The notes beneath the pieces were generated by a model. The model was given only the letters and a program-made list of their open reading frames with translations, was not told the DNA's origin and ran no database searches. This document shows, piece after piece, positions 43,895-52,850 of a stretch of 64,000 nucleotides of DNA. Every line of letters starts with the position of its first letter. The stretch's first letter is position 1. The stretch covers positions 1-64,000 of the forward strand of contig NZ_JAJSAP010000008.1 of assembly GCF_021729035.1 (NCBI RefSeq), written 5' to 3'. The position numbers were made by a program, and so were the translations under genes. This DNA is from Microbulbifer sediminum (GTDB lineage Bacteria > Pseudomonadota > Gammaproteobacteria > Pseudomonadales > Cellvibrionaceae).

Positions 43895-44038
43895 GGCGAT
43901 CTCCCTTTTCCTGATGGCGTTCGTGCTGGCAGGGTTTCCGGGGCCGGCAATGGGTTGCCGGCCAATCCCAGGGCCCTACGATAGCTTTGACCATTGCCTG
44001 CTGCAAAAAGTGCCCGCAATGGGGCAGGGAATATCTGT

Positions 44039-44692
44039 TCAGCTCCTGATCAGTTTCCCGGTTGCAGGGAGAGGCTCGCCGTCGAGTTCGGAGTGGTCGC
44101 CGGCCATGCGCAGCCGCCCTTCGGCAAACCAGCGCACTGCAAGCGGGTAAATAATATGTTCCTGTACCTGGACGCGCCGGGCGAGGCTTTCCGCAGTGTC
44201 GCCGGGCTCCACCGGGATTACCGCCTGCAGGATGGACGGGCCACCGTCGAGTTCCTCCGTCACGAAATGCACGGTGACGCCGTGCTCGGTATCACCGGCC
44301 TCCAGCGCCCGCTGGTGGGTATGCAAACCCTGGTACTTGGGCAGTAGGGAAGGGTGGATATTCAGCAGGCGACCACGGTAATGGCGGACGAATTCGGGCG
44401 TGAGGATACGCATGAAACCGGCCAGCACCACCAGCTCTGCGCCATATCCGTCGATACTCTCGATCAGGGTCCGATCGAACGATTCCCGGTCGGCGTAATC
44501 GCGGTGATTGACTACCGACACGGGAATGCCCGCGTCGCGAGCGCGGGTCAGGCCATAGGCATCCGCCTTGTTGCTGATGACCGCGCACAATTCATAGCCG
44601 CTATCGTTGCCCGCGGCAGCGTCGATCAGTGCCTGCAGGTTGGTACCGCTGCCGGAGATCAGCACCGCCACCCGACATTTCTTCTGCGCCAT
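44039..44692 (-). CDS. purN: Phosphoribosylglycinamide formyltransferase PurN
   Basis: 217 residues. VLISGSGTNLQALIDA is the GAR-binding loop. The catalytic set is in NIHPSLLPKYQGLHTHQRA (Asn, His) and GVTVHFVTEELDGGP (Asp). It transfers a formyl group from 10-formyl-tetrahydrofolate to GAR, step 3 of purine synthesis. Its start overlaps the purM stop by one base. Confidence 0.97.
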   Translation of the reverse strand: MAQKKCRVAVLISGSGTNLQALIDAAAGNDSGYELCAVISNKADAYGLTRARDAGIPVSVVNHRDYADRESFDRTLIESIDGYGAELVVLAGFMRILTPEFVRHYRGRLLNIHPSLLPKYQGLHTHQRALEAGDTEHGVTVHFVTEELDGGPSILQAVIPVEPGDTAESLARRVQVQEHIIYPLAVRWFAEGRLRMAGDHSELDGEPLPATGKLIRS

Positions 44693-45738
44693 CAGAGCCC
44701 CGAAAGTTCCACTGCCTCGCCACCGGAACTGGACTCGATGCTGCCGATGATGAATGCTTCCTCACCTGCCTCGCGCAGGATGTCCAGCGCCTCGTTGGCC
44801 TGGTCCGCGGGCACGCAGATGACCATGCCCACACCACAGTTGAACGTGCGGTACATTTCACGCCGGTCGATGTTGCCGCTCTGGCGTAGCCACTCGAAAA
44901 CCGGCGGCATTTCCCAGCTGGTAGTATCGATATTGGCGCAGGTGCCCTCCGGCAGGACGCGTGGCAGATTTTCCAGCAGGCCGCCGCCGGTGATGTGGCT
45001 CAGCGCGTTGACCTGGGATTTGCCGATCAGCTCCAGCAGGTTCTTGACGTAGATCCGGGTCGGTGCCATGAGGGCCTCGGCCAGTGTCACGCCGCCCATA
45101 TCCTGTTTCAGGTCGGCGCCACTGACTTCCAGTACCTTTCGCACCAGTGAATAACCGTTGGAGTGGGGGCCGCTTGAGGCCAGGCCGATCAGCTTGTCGC
45201 CGGCGGCGACGTTGCTGCCATCGATAATGCCGGATTTTTCCACCACGCCTACGCAAAAGCCCGCCAGGTCGTAGTCGTCGCCCTCGTACATACCGGGCAT
45301 TTCGGCGGTTTCGCCGCCCACGAGGGCGCAGCCGGCCAGCTCACAACCGCGGCCGATGCCGCTGACAACCTCGGCGGCGATGTCCACATTGAGCTTGCCG
45401 GTGGCGTAGTAATCGAGGAAAAGAAGGGGTTCGGCGCCGGCCACGACCAGGTCATTCACACACATGGCAACCAGGTCGATGCCGATGGTGTCGTGGATAC
45501 CGAGGTCCATCGCCAGGCGCAGCTTGGTGCCGACACCGTCGGTGCCCGAGACCAGCACGGGCTCCTTGTAGCCCTTGGGGAGCTCACACAGTGCGCCAAA
45601 GCCTCCCAGGCCGCCCATCACTTCCGGGCGCTGGGTCCGCTTGGCGACGTGCTTGATGCGGTCGACCAGGGCATTGCCCGCGTCGATGTCGACACCGGCA
45701 TCTTTGTAACTGAGGGACTGTGGCTTGGAATCGCTCAT
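44692..45738 (-). CDS. purM: Phosphoribosylformylglycinamidine cyclo-ligase PurM
   Basis: 348 residues, full length. [20 protein letters not shown] is the invariant start; [31 protein letters not shown] and [11 protein letters not shown] are the ATP- and FGAM-binding motifs. It closes the imidazole ring (step 5). purM-purN form an operon transcribed away from the divergent DUF2066-hda pair. Confidence 0.98.
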   Translation of the reverse strand: MSDSKPQSLSYKDAGVDIDAGNALVDRIKHVAKRTQRPEVMGGLGGFGALCELPKGYKEPVLVSGTDGVGTKLRLAMDLGIHDTIGIDLVAMCVNDLVVAGAEPLLFLDYYATGKLNVDIAAEVVSGIGRGCELAGCALVGGETAEMPGMYEGDDYDLAGFCVGVVEKSGIIDGSNVAAGDKLIGLASSGPHSNGYSLVRKVLEVSGADLKQDMGGVTLAEALMAPTRIYVKNLLELIGKSQVNALSHITGGGLLENLPRVLPEGTCANIDTTSWEMPPVFEWLRQSGNIDRREMYRTFNCGVGMVICVPADQANEALDILREAGEEAFIIGSIESSSGGEAVELSGL

Positions 45739-45965
45739 GATTCATCCTGCAATGGGCTGTCGGAGGGCGCGTATTCTAGAGGAATTTCCCCCAAATGTGC
45801 GAACTCGGGGCTGGGAGAAAAAACCGACACTGATACAATAGCCGCTCTGGCCCGCTTTAACCCGGGCCCGATACAGGCCGAAAGCCGTGCTGGCGCCCGT
45901 CACCCGGGCCCTACAGCCGTGCACTGGCCGGTCAACAGAACAAGTGGTTTTGGGGAGTTGAAGAG

Positions 45966-47069
45966 ATGCAGATGCTGGTCCGGTGCGGTATGGCAACAGC
46001 GACGAAGTTGCTTGCCCTTGCCCTGTGCCTAACGATGTCGCTGGCTCAGGCTCGGGTAATCGCTGACCTGTACGAGGTGGCGGAGCCCGTCCCCAGCCGC
46101 AGCGCAAGTGACCGTGCAGCCGCGGCCAGCCGCGGCCTAGAGCAGGTCTTTGTGCGGGTGACCGGTGATCCTGCGGTTGCCGGCAGCGGGGCGCTGAGCC
46201 CGGCGCTGCGCGAGGCGCAGTCGTTCATGCAGGGCTATCGCTATCTCACCGAGGACGACCAGCTTTACGTGCAGCTGACGTTCGACCCCCAGGCTGTGGC
46301 GGCCAAGGTCCATGAACTGCAGTTGCCCATGTGGCCCAACAACCGTCCCGGTACGCTGGTCTGGCTGGCGGTGGATTCGCTGCAACACGGCCGCAGCTAC
46401 CTCAGCGAGATCGAGTCCCCGGAAGTCTTTTCCGCTCTGGACGCCGCTGGCATTGCGCGCGGCCTGCCGCTGGACTTCCCGGCCCTGGACAGCACCGATC
46501 GCCGCGCCCTGCCGCTGGGCAACCTCTGGGCTCAGGATGAGCGCGCGGCAAAGAACGCCGCGGCGCGTTACCAGCCGGATGCAAGCCTGATGGGGCGACT
46601 GCTGCAGCTTTCCGAAGGGCGCTGGCAGGGCAACTGGCTGCTGCTACACGGCGGCCGCAGCTATGCCTTTGATGCCACCGGGGATTCGCTTGAAGCCGTG
46701 GCCCAGCAGGGGATCGACGAGGCGGCCAACCTGCTGGCCCAGCGCTATGCGGTGCGCCCGGATGCCGGTGGCGGCGAGACCAGTTCTGTGGTCCTGGAAC
46801 TGGTGGGCGTGTCTACATTTGCCGATTACAACGAGGTTTCGGCCTACCTGCGTGGTCTCGCCCAGGTCAGCCGAGCGGACCTGCTACAGGTGGACGGGGA
46901 GCGCATGCGTTTTGCGCTGAGCACCGGTGTGGCCATGCGCAACCTGCGCGACGCCCTGGCACTGAACCGTAAGCTGCGGGCTGAGTCGGAACAGGATCCG
47001 ATCGACCTCAGTGGCTATCGCGCGCCCGTCGGCAGCGCGGAGAACCCCCTGCGTTATCGCTGGCAGTGA
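45966..47069 (+). CDS. DUF2066 secreted protein
   Basis: 367 residues with a signal peptide ending SLAQA-RV. Begins YEVAEPVPSRSASDRAAAAS, the DUF2066 signature, and goes through RYLTEDDQLYVQLTFD. A TACAAT at 45834-45839 may be the -10 of its promoter. The hda ATG follows two bases after its stop. Function unknown; the purM / DUF2066 / hda order is conserved in Pseudomonas and relatives. Confidence 0.85.
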   Translation: MQMLVRCGMATATKLLALALCLTMSLAQARVIADLYEVAEPVPSRSASDRAAAASRGLEQVFVRVTGDPAVAGSGALSPALREAQSFMQGYRYLTEDDQLYVQLTFDPQAVAAKVHELQLPMWPNNRPGTLVWLAVDSLQHGRSYLSEIESPEVFSALDAAGIARGLPLDFPALDSTDRRALPLGNLWAQDERAAKNAAARYQPDASLMGRLLQLSEGRWQGNWLLLHGGRSYAFDATGDSLEAVAQQGIDEAANLLAQRYAVRPDAGGGETSSVVLELVGVSTFADYNEVSAYLRGLAQVSRADLLQVDGERMRFALSTGVAMRNLRDALALNRKLRAESEQDPIDLSGYRAPVGSAENPLRYRWQ

Positions 47070-47070
47070 G

Positions 47071-47796
47071 ATGAATAAGCAAAGCGGTGTGCCGCAGCAG
47101 CTCCCCCTGGGGGTGTCACTGCGCGATGACGCCACGTTCGATAACTTTTACCTGTCCCCCGAGGACCCCAACCGGCAGGTTGTGGCTGCCCTGCAGGGAT
47201 TTGCCTCTGGCGGCCTGCCAGAGCAGTTGATTTACCTGTGGGGTGATGAGGGATCCGGTGTCAGCCACCTGCTGCAGTCTGTGTGCCAGAGCGCTGAGGA
47301 CAGCGGACGCAGTTTCCAGTACCTGCCCCTGGAAGAGCTGCTGCCCATGGATCCAGCGGTCATCCTGGACGGGCTGGAAGAGGTAGAGCTGATCTGCATC
47401 GACGGCATGCACCTGCTACAGGAGCAGCCGGCCTGGCAGACGGCGCTGTTCCACCTCTTCAACCGGGTGCGGGATGCCGGTGGCCAGATGCTCCTGGGCG
47501 CACGGCGCTCACCCCGCGGGCTCGGGCTGGAGCTGGCTGACCTGGCTTCGCGCCTGCAGTGGGGGCTGACCTTCCAGCTGCAACCCCTCAACGACAGCGA
47601 TAAGCTGGCCGCCTTGCGCCAGCGTAGCCGCCGGCGGGGTTTTGACCTGCCCGAAGACGTGGCGCTGTATATCCTGCACCGGGCACCACGCCACACTGGC
47701 GCATTGTTTGCGTGCCTGGAACAACTGGACCGGGCGTCGCTCATGGCCAAACGCAAAATCACCATTCCCTTTGTGAAGGAAGTGCTGAAAATCTGA
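47071..47796 (+). CDS. hda: DnaA inactivator Hda
   Basis: 241 residues from the ATG at 47071, right after the DUF2066 stop. N-terminal QQLPLGVSLRDDATFDNFY carries the clamp-binding motif QLPLGV. The AAA+ part has a Walker A-like GDEGSGVSHLL without the usual lysine, as in other Hda proteins, and Walker B LICIDGMHLL. With the DNA-loaded sliding clamp, Hda triggers ATP hydrolysis by DnaA to limit initiation. Confidence 0.95.
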   Translation: MNKQSGVPQQLPLGVSLRDDATFDNFYLSPEDPNRQVVAALQGFASGGLPEQLIYLWGDEGSGVSHLLQSVCQSAEDSGRSFQYLPLEELLPMDPAVILDGLEEVELICIDGMHLLQEQPAWQTALFHLFNRVRDAGGQMLLGARRSPRGLGLELADLASRLQWGLTFQLQPLNDSDKLAALRQRSRRRGFDLPEDVALYILHRAPRHTGALFACLEQLDRASLMAKRKITIPFVKEVLKI

Positions 47797-47818
47797 CGCG
47801 CTCCGCGGTTTGCTGGAA

Positions 47819-49174
47819 TCACAGGCGCAGTATCTGGCGGTACTGTGCGACCTCCACGTGAAAGCGGGTGTGATCCTGCAGGTACAGGCGCAGGCAATCA
47901 GCGGCATCAGGTTCCCCATGCACCAGCTGGATCGCGGTGCCCGGCTGCAGCTGGGAGGATTGTAGCCAGCGCGTCAGGTCCAGGTAGTCCGCGTGGGCGG
48001 AAAGCCCCTCGAGCATTTCGACATTCGCGCGGCAGGGAATATATTCCCCGTGAATCTTTACGGTACTGCCTCCGGCCATCAGGCGGGCGCCCCGGGTGCC
48101 ACCGGCCTGGTAACCGGCAAACAGGACCGTGGTGCGGTGGTTGGGCAGCAGGCGCTTGAGGTGATGCAGGACCCGGCCCCCGGAAGCCATACCACTGCCG
48201 GCAATGATGATGTGGGGATACTGGATATTTTCCAGCGCCTTGGATGCGGCAATCTCACGGGTATAGGTGACCCCCTGGCTCATGCGCCGGCACTCGTCTT
48301 TTGTCAGCCGGTGCAAGTCGGAATAGCGGCTGTAGATGTGGGAGGCATCGATCGCCATGGGGCTGTCGAGGAAGATTGGCAGCCGGGGTATATCGCCGGC
48401 CTCCATCGCCCTGACCAGCATATGTTGCAGTGTCTGCGCCCGCCCCACGGCAAAACTGGGTATCACCAGCACGCCTCCGCGGCCCACTACGTCATTGACT
48501 ACCCGGTTGAGTTCTTCCTGTATGTCCACGTCCGGGTGGCGGCGGTCGCCGTAAGTGGACTCCAGTAACAGCAGGTCCAGTCCTGGTAGCGGGGCCGGCG
48601 GGTACATGAGGACATCGTCGGGGCGGCCCACGTCTCCCGAGAATCCCACACGCCTGCCTCCGGCCTCCAGGATGACACTTCCCGCACCGAGGATATGGCC
48701 CGCACTCTGCAGCCTCGCGGTAAGCTCACCAATGCGCACAGGCTCACCAAATGCCACCGGCTGGAATAGCTCCAGGCTGCGCTCGGCCGTCTCGCCATCG
48801 TAAAGGGGTTGGGGGTGGGCGTGTTTTCCCAGGTGATGGCGCGCGTAAAATCGGGCGTCCTCCTCCTGGATATGCCCTGCGTCTGGTAACAGGATACTGC
48901 AGAGATCCATGGTGGCGGGGTGGCAATACACCGGGCCGCGATACCCGAGCTGGTAGAGCCGGGGAATATAGCCGGAGTGGTCCAGGTGCGCGTGGGTCAG
49001 CAGGATGCCATCCAGGTTGTGGAAATCGAAGGCGGGTGCTTGCCAATTCCGCTCCCGCAGCCACTTGTAACCCTGGAACAGGCCACAGTCCACCAGTAAC
49101 CGGGTGCGGCCATGCTCCACCAGGAACTTGGAGCCGGTGACTGTCTGGGTGGCGCCGAGAAAGAGTAGGTTCAC
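47819..49174 (-). CDS. Beta-CASP metallo-beta-lactamase RNase (MBL fold)
   Basis: 451 residues. GTG start at 49174 with GGAGGA upstream, overlapping the previous stop (GTGA). MBL metal motifs: LTHAHLDHSGYIP (HxHxDH), SAGHILGAGS (His), FSGDVG (Asp). Beta-CASP motifs: DSPMAIDA, AGSGMASGGRVLHHLK (motif B/His) and GLSAHADYLDL (motif C). Such proteins are RNA endo/exonucleases of the YsaA/CPSF-like group. It ends the minus-strand trio with PRPP-synthetase and AMP-phosphorylase homologues. Confidence 0.9.
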   Translation of the reverse strand: MNLLFLGATQTVTGSKFLVEHGRTRLLVDCGLFQGYKWLRERNWQAPAFDFHNLDGILLTHAHLDHSGYIPRLYQLGYRGPVYCHPATMDLCSILLPDAGHIQEEDARFYARHHLGKHAHPQPLYDGETAERSLELFQPVAFGEPVRIGELTARLQSAGHILGAGSVILEAGGRRVGFSGDVGRPDDVLMYPPAPLPGLDLLLLESTYGDRRHPDVDIQEELNRVVNDVVGRGGVLVIPSFAVGRAQTLQHMLVRAMEAGDIPRLPIFLDSPMAIDASHIYSRYSDLHRLTKDECRRMSQGVTYTREIAASKALENIQYPHIIIAGSGMASGGRVLHHLKRLLPNHRTTVLFAGYQAGGTRGARLMAGGSTVKIHGEYIPCRANVEMLEGLSAHADYLDLTRWLQSSQLQPGTAIQLVHGEPDAADCLRLYLQDHTRFHVEVAQYRQILRL

Positions 49175-50097
49175 TGACCTGTCCTCCGGTTGCCTGCAGG
49201 TTTGGCGGGGTCGCTCAGCAGTTTGCGGACTGATTCCGCCAGCAGGGGCGCCAGGTCGAACGCACAATGCGGCCCCGGTATACTGTTGCTGGTATAAATG
49301 CGGCGTATGCCGGCTTCCCGCAGCTCTCTTTCGCAGTTACCAGCGAAAATCCCATGGACCGCGGCGCAGTCGACAGGCTCCAGACCCGCGCGCCGCAATT
49401 CCGCGGCGGTCTCCATCAATGTATGGCCGGTAGAAATGACATCATCCACGATAAGGGCGGTGCGGTCGCCGAATTCGCCGATGTCGGGGATTTGCACCGA
49501 CACTGCGGAATCGCTGGACCGGACTTTTTCCCCCACGATAAATGGCAAGCCCGTGTCCCTGGCCAGTGCCGCTACCCACTGGCGACTTTCACTGTCTGGC
49601 CCTACCAGTAGAAAAGCGGTCTCCTGCTGGCGAACCCAATTTCCGATCGTGCCGGTGGCCGACAGGGCGAGTGCAGGGATGGAATAGATCTCACCGAGGC
49701 TTTGGTAGCGGTGCAGGTGGGGATCTACGGTAACCAGCCAATCGACCGTTCTGGACAACTCACTGGCGAAAATACGCGAGGTAACCGCTTCACCATCCCT
49801 GAACCGGCAATCCTGGCGCATGTAGCACAGGTAGGGTGCTACCAGGCCAACCGACGCTGCACCGAGATCTCTCAGTGTGGCGGCCAGGTAGACCAGCGCC
49901 AGATAGCCCGGGTCCGGATCACAGAAATTGGCGAGAATCACACAGTCCCGGTCCCGCGGCGGCGTCTCCACGCGCAGGTAGGTCTCGCCGTCGGGGAAGC
50001 GGTGCCGGACCACATCAGCCCGTTGTGCAGCCAGCTGTACCAGCAGCGGGTCGACGAGTGGTAGTGGCTGCTCCAGGGCGAATAACAGTGGTCTCAC
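49171..50097 (-). CDS. Ribose-phosphate diphosphokinase (PRPP synthetase) homologue
   Basis: 308 residues. FPDGETYLR replaces the classical FSDGE motif; YMRQDCRFRDGEAV retains the Arg-Gln-Asp ATP-binding part; VTVDPHLHR is the metal motif; GEKVRS keeps Lys and Arg of the flexible catalytic loop; LIVDDVISTGHT is the ribose-phosphate loop. It is more divergent than a housekeeping Prs and is fused by 4-bp overlaps to both neighbours. It may use or make a ribose bis/pyrophosphate in nucleotide salvage. Confidence 0.85.
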   Translation of the reverse strand: MRPLLFALEQPLPLVDPLLVQLAAQRADVVRHRFPDGETYLRVETPPRDRDCVILANFCDPDPGYLALVYLAATLRDLGAASVGLVAPYLCYMRQDCRFRDGEAVTSRIFASELSRTVDWLVTVDPHLHRYQSLGEIYSIPALALSATGTIGNWVRQQETAFLLVGPDSESRQWVAALARDTGLPFIVGEKVRSSDSAVSVQIPDIGEFGDRTALIVDDVISTGHTLMETAAELRRAGLEPVDCAAVHGIFAGNCERELREAGIRRIYTSNSIPGPHCAFDLAPLLAESVRKLLSDPAKPAGNRRTGQ

Positions 50098-51608
50098 TCG
50101 CCCGGCTCCCCGACGTAAAAGAGTTTGTGGTTGCGACGGAAATACTCCTGGGCATAAGTGAGTTCCCCGGGGGAGTCGGCCAGCAATGTCGCCAGTACCT
50201 GTCCCTCGGTAACCGACTCGCCGAGTTTTACATGTAGTCGTAGTCCGGCATTCGGGGACGAGGGTGCCCCGGCGAGCTTTGCAAGCTGCGCCAGGCGCCT
50301 GTTGTCCATGGTTACCAGGGTCCCCGAGCGCCCGGCTTTTAGCGGAGCACTGTAGCGGGCATCACGAAACGCCTTCATCCCACCCTGGGCAGCGCAGATG
50401 CGTTCAAACTGCCGTAAGGCGCGACCCGATTGCAGCAGCTCGCGGGCTTCCTCCTCACAGTGCTGGTCGTCTTCGCCACTGGCCATGGCCAGCAGGCGAG
50501 AGGCCAGCAGGACTGATCGATCCGCGAGGTCCACCGGCGCCTCGGGCTGCTTGTGCAATACTGCCAGGACGTCCCGGGCTTCCTCTACCGGACCGATACC
50601 GAACCCGACCGGTTGGCTGCCGTCGGTGACAATGCAGCGCAGTTCCAGTCCCAGGTCTTCGGCGACGGCGGAGAACAATCGGGAGAGGCGCTCGGCATTT
50701 TCCCGGCTGCGCAGTTTGACTGTCGGGCCCACAGGCATGTCGATCAGCACATGGGTCGAACCTGCGGCGACTTTCTTGGACAGGACCGAAGCCACCAGCT
50801 GGCCCTCGCTGTCCAGGTTCAGTGCCCGTTCTATCCGGATCAGGATATCGTCGGTGGGGCTCAGGCCGACCCTGCCCCCGGCCGCAAGGCAGGCGCCGGT
50901 GTTGAGGACGACCTGCTGCAGTTCCCGCAGGGAAAGGTCCACTTCGGTCAATACCGCCATGGTATCGGCGGTGCCCGCCGGCGAGGTAATGGCATGGGAT
51001 GAGGTTTTGGGTATCACCAGTCCGGCGGCACTGACGATCGAGATCACAATCGGGGTGGTGCGGTTGCCGGGCAGGCCGCCGATACAGTGTTTGTCGTAGA
51101 CCCGGGGATACCCTGGCCATTGCAGGCGGTTGCCACTCATGACCATTGCATCCGTGAGAGCCCGGGTTTCCGGCCGGTTGATACCCCCGGTCGCGCACGC
51201 GGTGAGGAAGGCGGCGATCTCTATATCCGAATAGAGCCTGCGGCTGATATCACGGATGATGCCACTGATCTCGCGCTCGTTGAGTTCGCTGCCATAGATT
51301 TTCTTGCGCAGTGAACTCAGGGAGTGGACCAGCGGTGCGTGCCGGACCTCCACCTCCTGTCCGGCAGCGAGGTTGAGGAATGCCCAGGCGCTGTCTGAGA
51401 AGCCGATGACCCCGCCGGGTAAAACATCGGCACTGACAGTATGAAGCGTGGCGATCAGATTACGGTTGTCACTTCGGATCTGCAGCCGTGTGTTCGCCGT
51501 GAATCCCTCGGCCCGGCAGATCGCGCAGTCGTCGCGCATGAACACGATCGGTTCCTCATGGGTGTCTATCCCCATTAAATGCGCGCGCAGGTACTGGTCA
51601 CGTGCCAT
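50094..51608 (-). CDS. AMP phosphorylase-like enzyme (thymidine phosphorylase family)
   Basis: 504 residues. N-terminal double-psi-barrel extension (about 1-85) absent from bacterial DeoA but present in archaeal AMP phosphorylase. The class II phosphorylase core has YDKHCIGGLPGN and VIPKTSSHAITSPAGTADTM, close to the AMP phosphorylase form PKTSSRAITSAAGTAD. It should split nucleoside monophosphates with phosphate into base and ribose-1,5-bisphosphate. Stop overlaps the PRPP-synthetase homologue start (ATGA). Start MARDQYLRAH at 51608 fits family length; ribosome site weak. Confidence 0.88.
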   Translation of the reverse strand: MARDQYLRAHLMGIDTHEEPIVFMRDDCAICRAEGFTANTRLQIRSDNRNLIATLHTVSADVLPGGVIGFSDSAWAFLNLAAGQEVEVRHAPLVHSLSSLRKKIYGSELNEREISGIIRDISRRLYSDIEIAAFLTACATGGINRPETRALTDAMVMSGNRLQWPGYPRVYDKHCIGGLPGNRTTPIVISIVSAAGLVIPKTSSHAITSPAGTADTMAVLTEVDLSLRELQQVVLNTGACLAAGGRVGLSPTDDILIRIERALNLDSEGQLVASVLSKKVAAGSTHVLIDMPVGPTVKLRSRENAERLSRLFSAVAEDLGLELRCIVTDGSQPVGFGIGPVEEARDVLAVLHKQPEAPVDLADRSVLLASRLLAMASGEDDQHCEEEARELLQSGRALRQFERICAAQGGMKAFRDARYSAPLKAGRSGTLVTMDNRRLAQLAKLAGAPSSPNAGLRLHVKLGESVTEGQVLATLLADSPGELTYAQEYFRRNHKLFYVGEPGE

Positions 51609-51795
51609 AGCCTGGTTCCATGTCGCTTCTGTCGCCTTCGGATACCACGGATTGCAGGCGCTGTGGCACGCCTGCCGCCATACTGTCCGGGGCGCGGTTG
51701 GGAATATCCGGCCCCGGTCCTTTAATTGTGGCACTGCGGACAAATTCGGTGCGGCGCGTTTGGTAATCAACTTTCCTGATTTCAGGTCTCTGGTT

Positions 51796-52728
51796 ATGCA
51801 GAATCTTCATAAACTACTTTTCGTGAGTCACGCGATCGATGAGGCCAATGATGGGCTTCACCAGGCTGTCAGCCTGGCCCGTACCAGTGGCGCAGAACTC
51901 CATATTTTCGCCGTCTGCCCGGCATTACCGGAGGAGTTCGGGGACTACGCCGGTGTATACGGCGACGGGCTCGCCGCGCGTGTACAAGCATCCCTGGATT
52001 CAGTTCTGGCGGATGAGGGGCTCTCGGCCACAGAGTTGCCGGTCTCCATCGAGGTGGAGTGTGGCAGCACTCCGGCGGAGCGGGTAATCCGCCGGGTGAT
52101 CGACGACGACTTCGATATGGTGATCAAGAATGTCGAGGGGCGTAGCCGGCGTAAGGGGTTCAAGGCGATGGATATGGAGTTGTTGCGCAAGTGCCCTTGC
52201 CCGGTATGGTTATGCCGGCCGGTACATCATGGGCGTGACGATATCCGGGTGCTTGTGGCAATTGATCCTGAATGCGGGGAGGGCCATGCATATCACCTGG
52301 CGATACGCCTATTGCGGTTGTCACGGGCGTTGGCCGATTCCTGGGAAGGGACGCTGCATATTGTTTCCTGCTGGGATTACGACGTGGATGCTTACCTGCG
52401 ACAGAACTTCCCGCTCGACCTGCCTGATGCCGAGATTGACCGCGTGGTGGAGCAAGCCGGGGCAAAGCACCGGGCCAAGCTGGATGTGCTTATCCGTGCA
52501 GCGGGTATTGATGGCCCGATGGAAGTCCATCACACCATTGCTAATCCGGCTCGCTTTATCCCGTTGCTGGTGGAAGAGAAAAAATTCGACCTGCTGGTAA
52601 TGGGGACCGTGGCCCGTACGGGAATCCCGGGCTTTATCATGGGCAATACGGCGGAAAACATCCTGCAGAAAATCAGCTGCTCCCTGCTGGCATTGAAGCC
52701 CGGTGATTTCAAGTCGCCGGTGTGCTAG
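51796..52728 (+). CDS. Tandem universal stress protein (UspE-like)
   Basis: 310 residues forming two Usp domains (about 1-145 and 150-310). The second keeps the nucleotide-binding signature, MGTVARTGIPGFIMGNTAENIL, in the G-x2-G-x9-G-S/T form; the first lacks it (IKNVEGRSRRKGFKAMDMELL). It is divergent (187-bp gap) from the nucleotide-recycling trio, so both may respond to the same starvation or energy stress. Confidence 0.88.
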   Translation: MQNLHKLLFVSHAIDEANDGLHQAVSLARTSGAELHIFAVCPALPEEFGDYAGVYGDGLAARVQASLDSVLADEGLSATELPVSIEVECGSTPAERVIRRVIDDDFDMVIKNVEGRSRRKGFKAMDMELLRKCPCPVWLCRPVHHGRDDIRVLVAIDPECGEGHAYHLAIRLLRLSRALADSWEGTLHIVSCWDYDVDAYLRQNFPLDLPDAEIDRVVEQAGAKHRAKLDVLIRAAGIDGPMEVHHTIANPARFIPLLVEEKKFDLLVMGTVARTGIPGFIMGNTAENILQKISCSLLALKPGDFKSPVC

Positions 52729-52800
52729 GACGGGAAAGTGCGGTGCAGGTCTTCCTGCTTTGCCCTGGCAGGGCGGTCAGGGCTACAGCCAGGGGGGCAT

Positions 52801-52829
52801 AAAAAAGCGGGCCCCGGGGGCCCGCCTTT
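52801..52829 (-). terminator. Intrinsic terminator of DUF885 gene
   Basis: GCGGGCCC / GGGCCCGC stem, three-base loop, six Ts on the minus strand, about 20 bp after the stop of the DUF885 gene. Confidence 0.85.
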
Positions 52830-52850
52830 CAAGGATTGGAGGGTGTCGCG

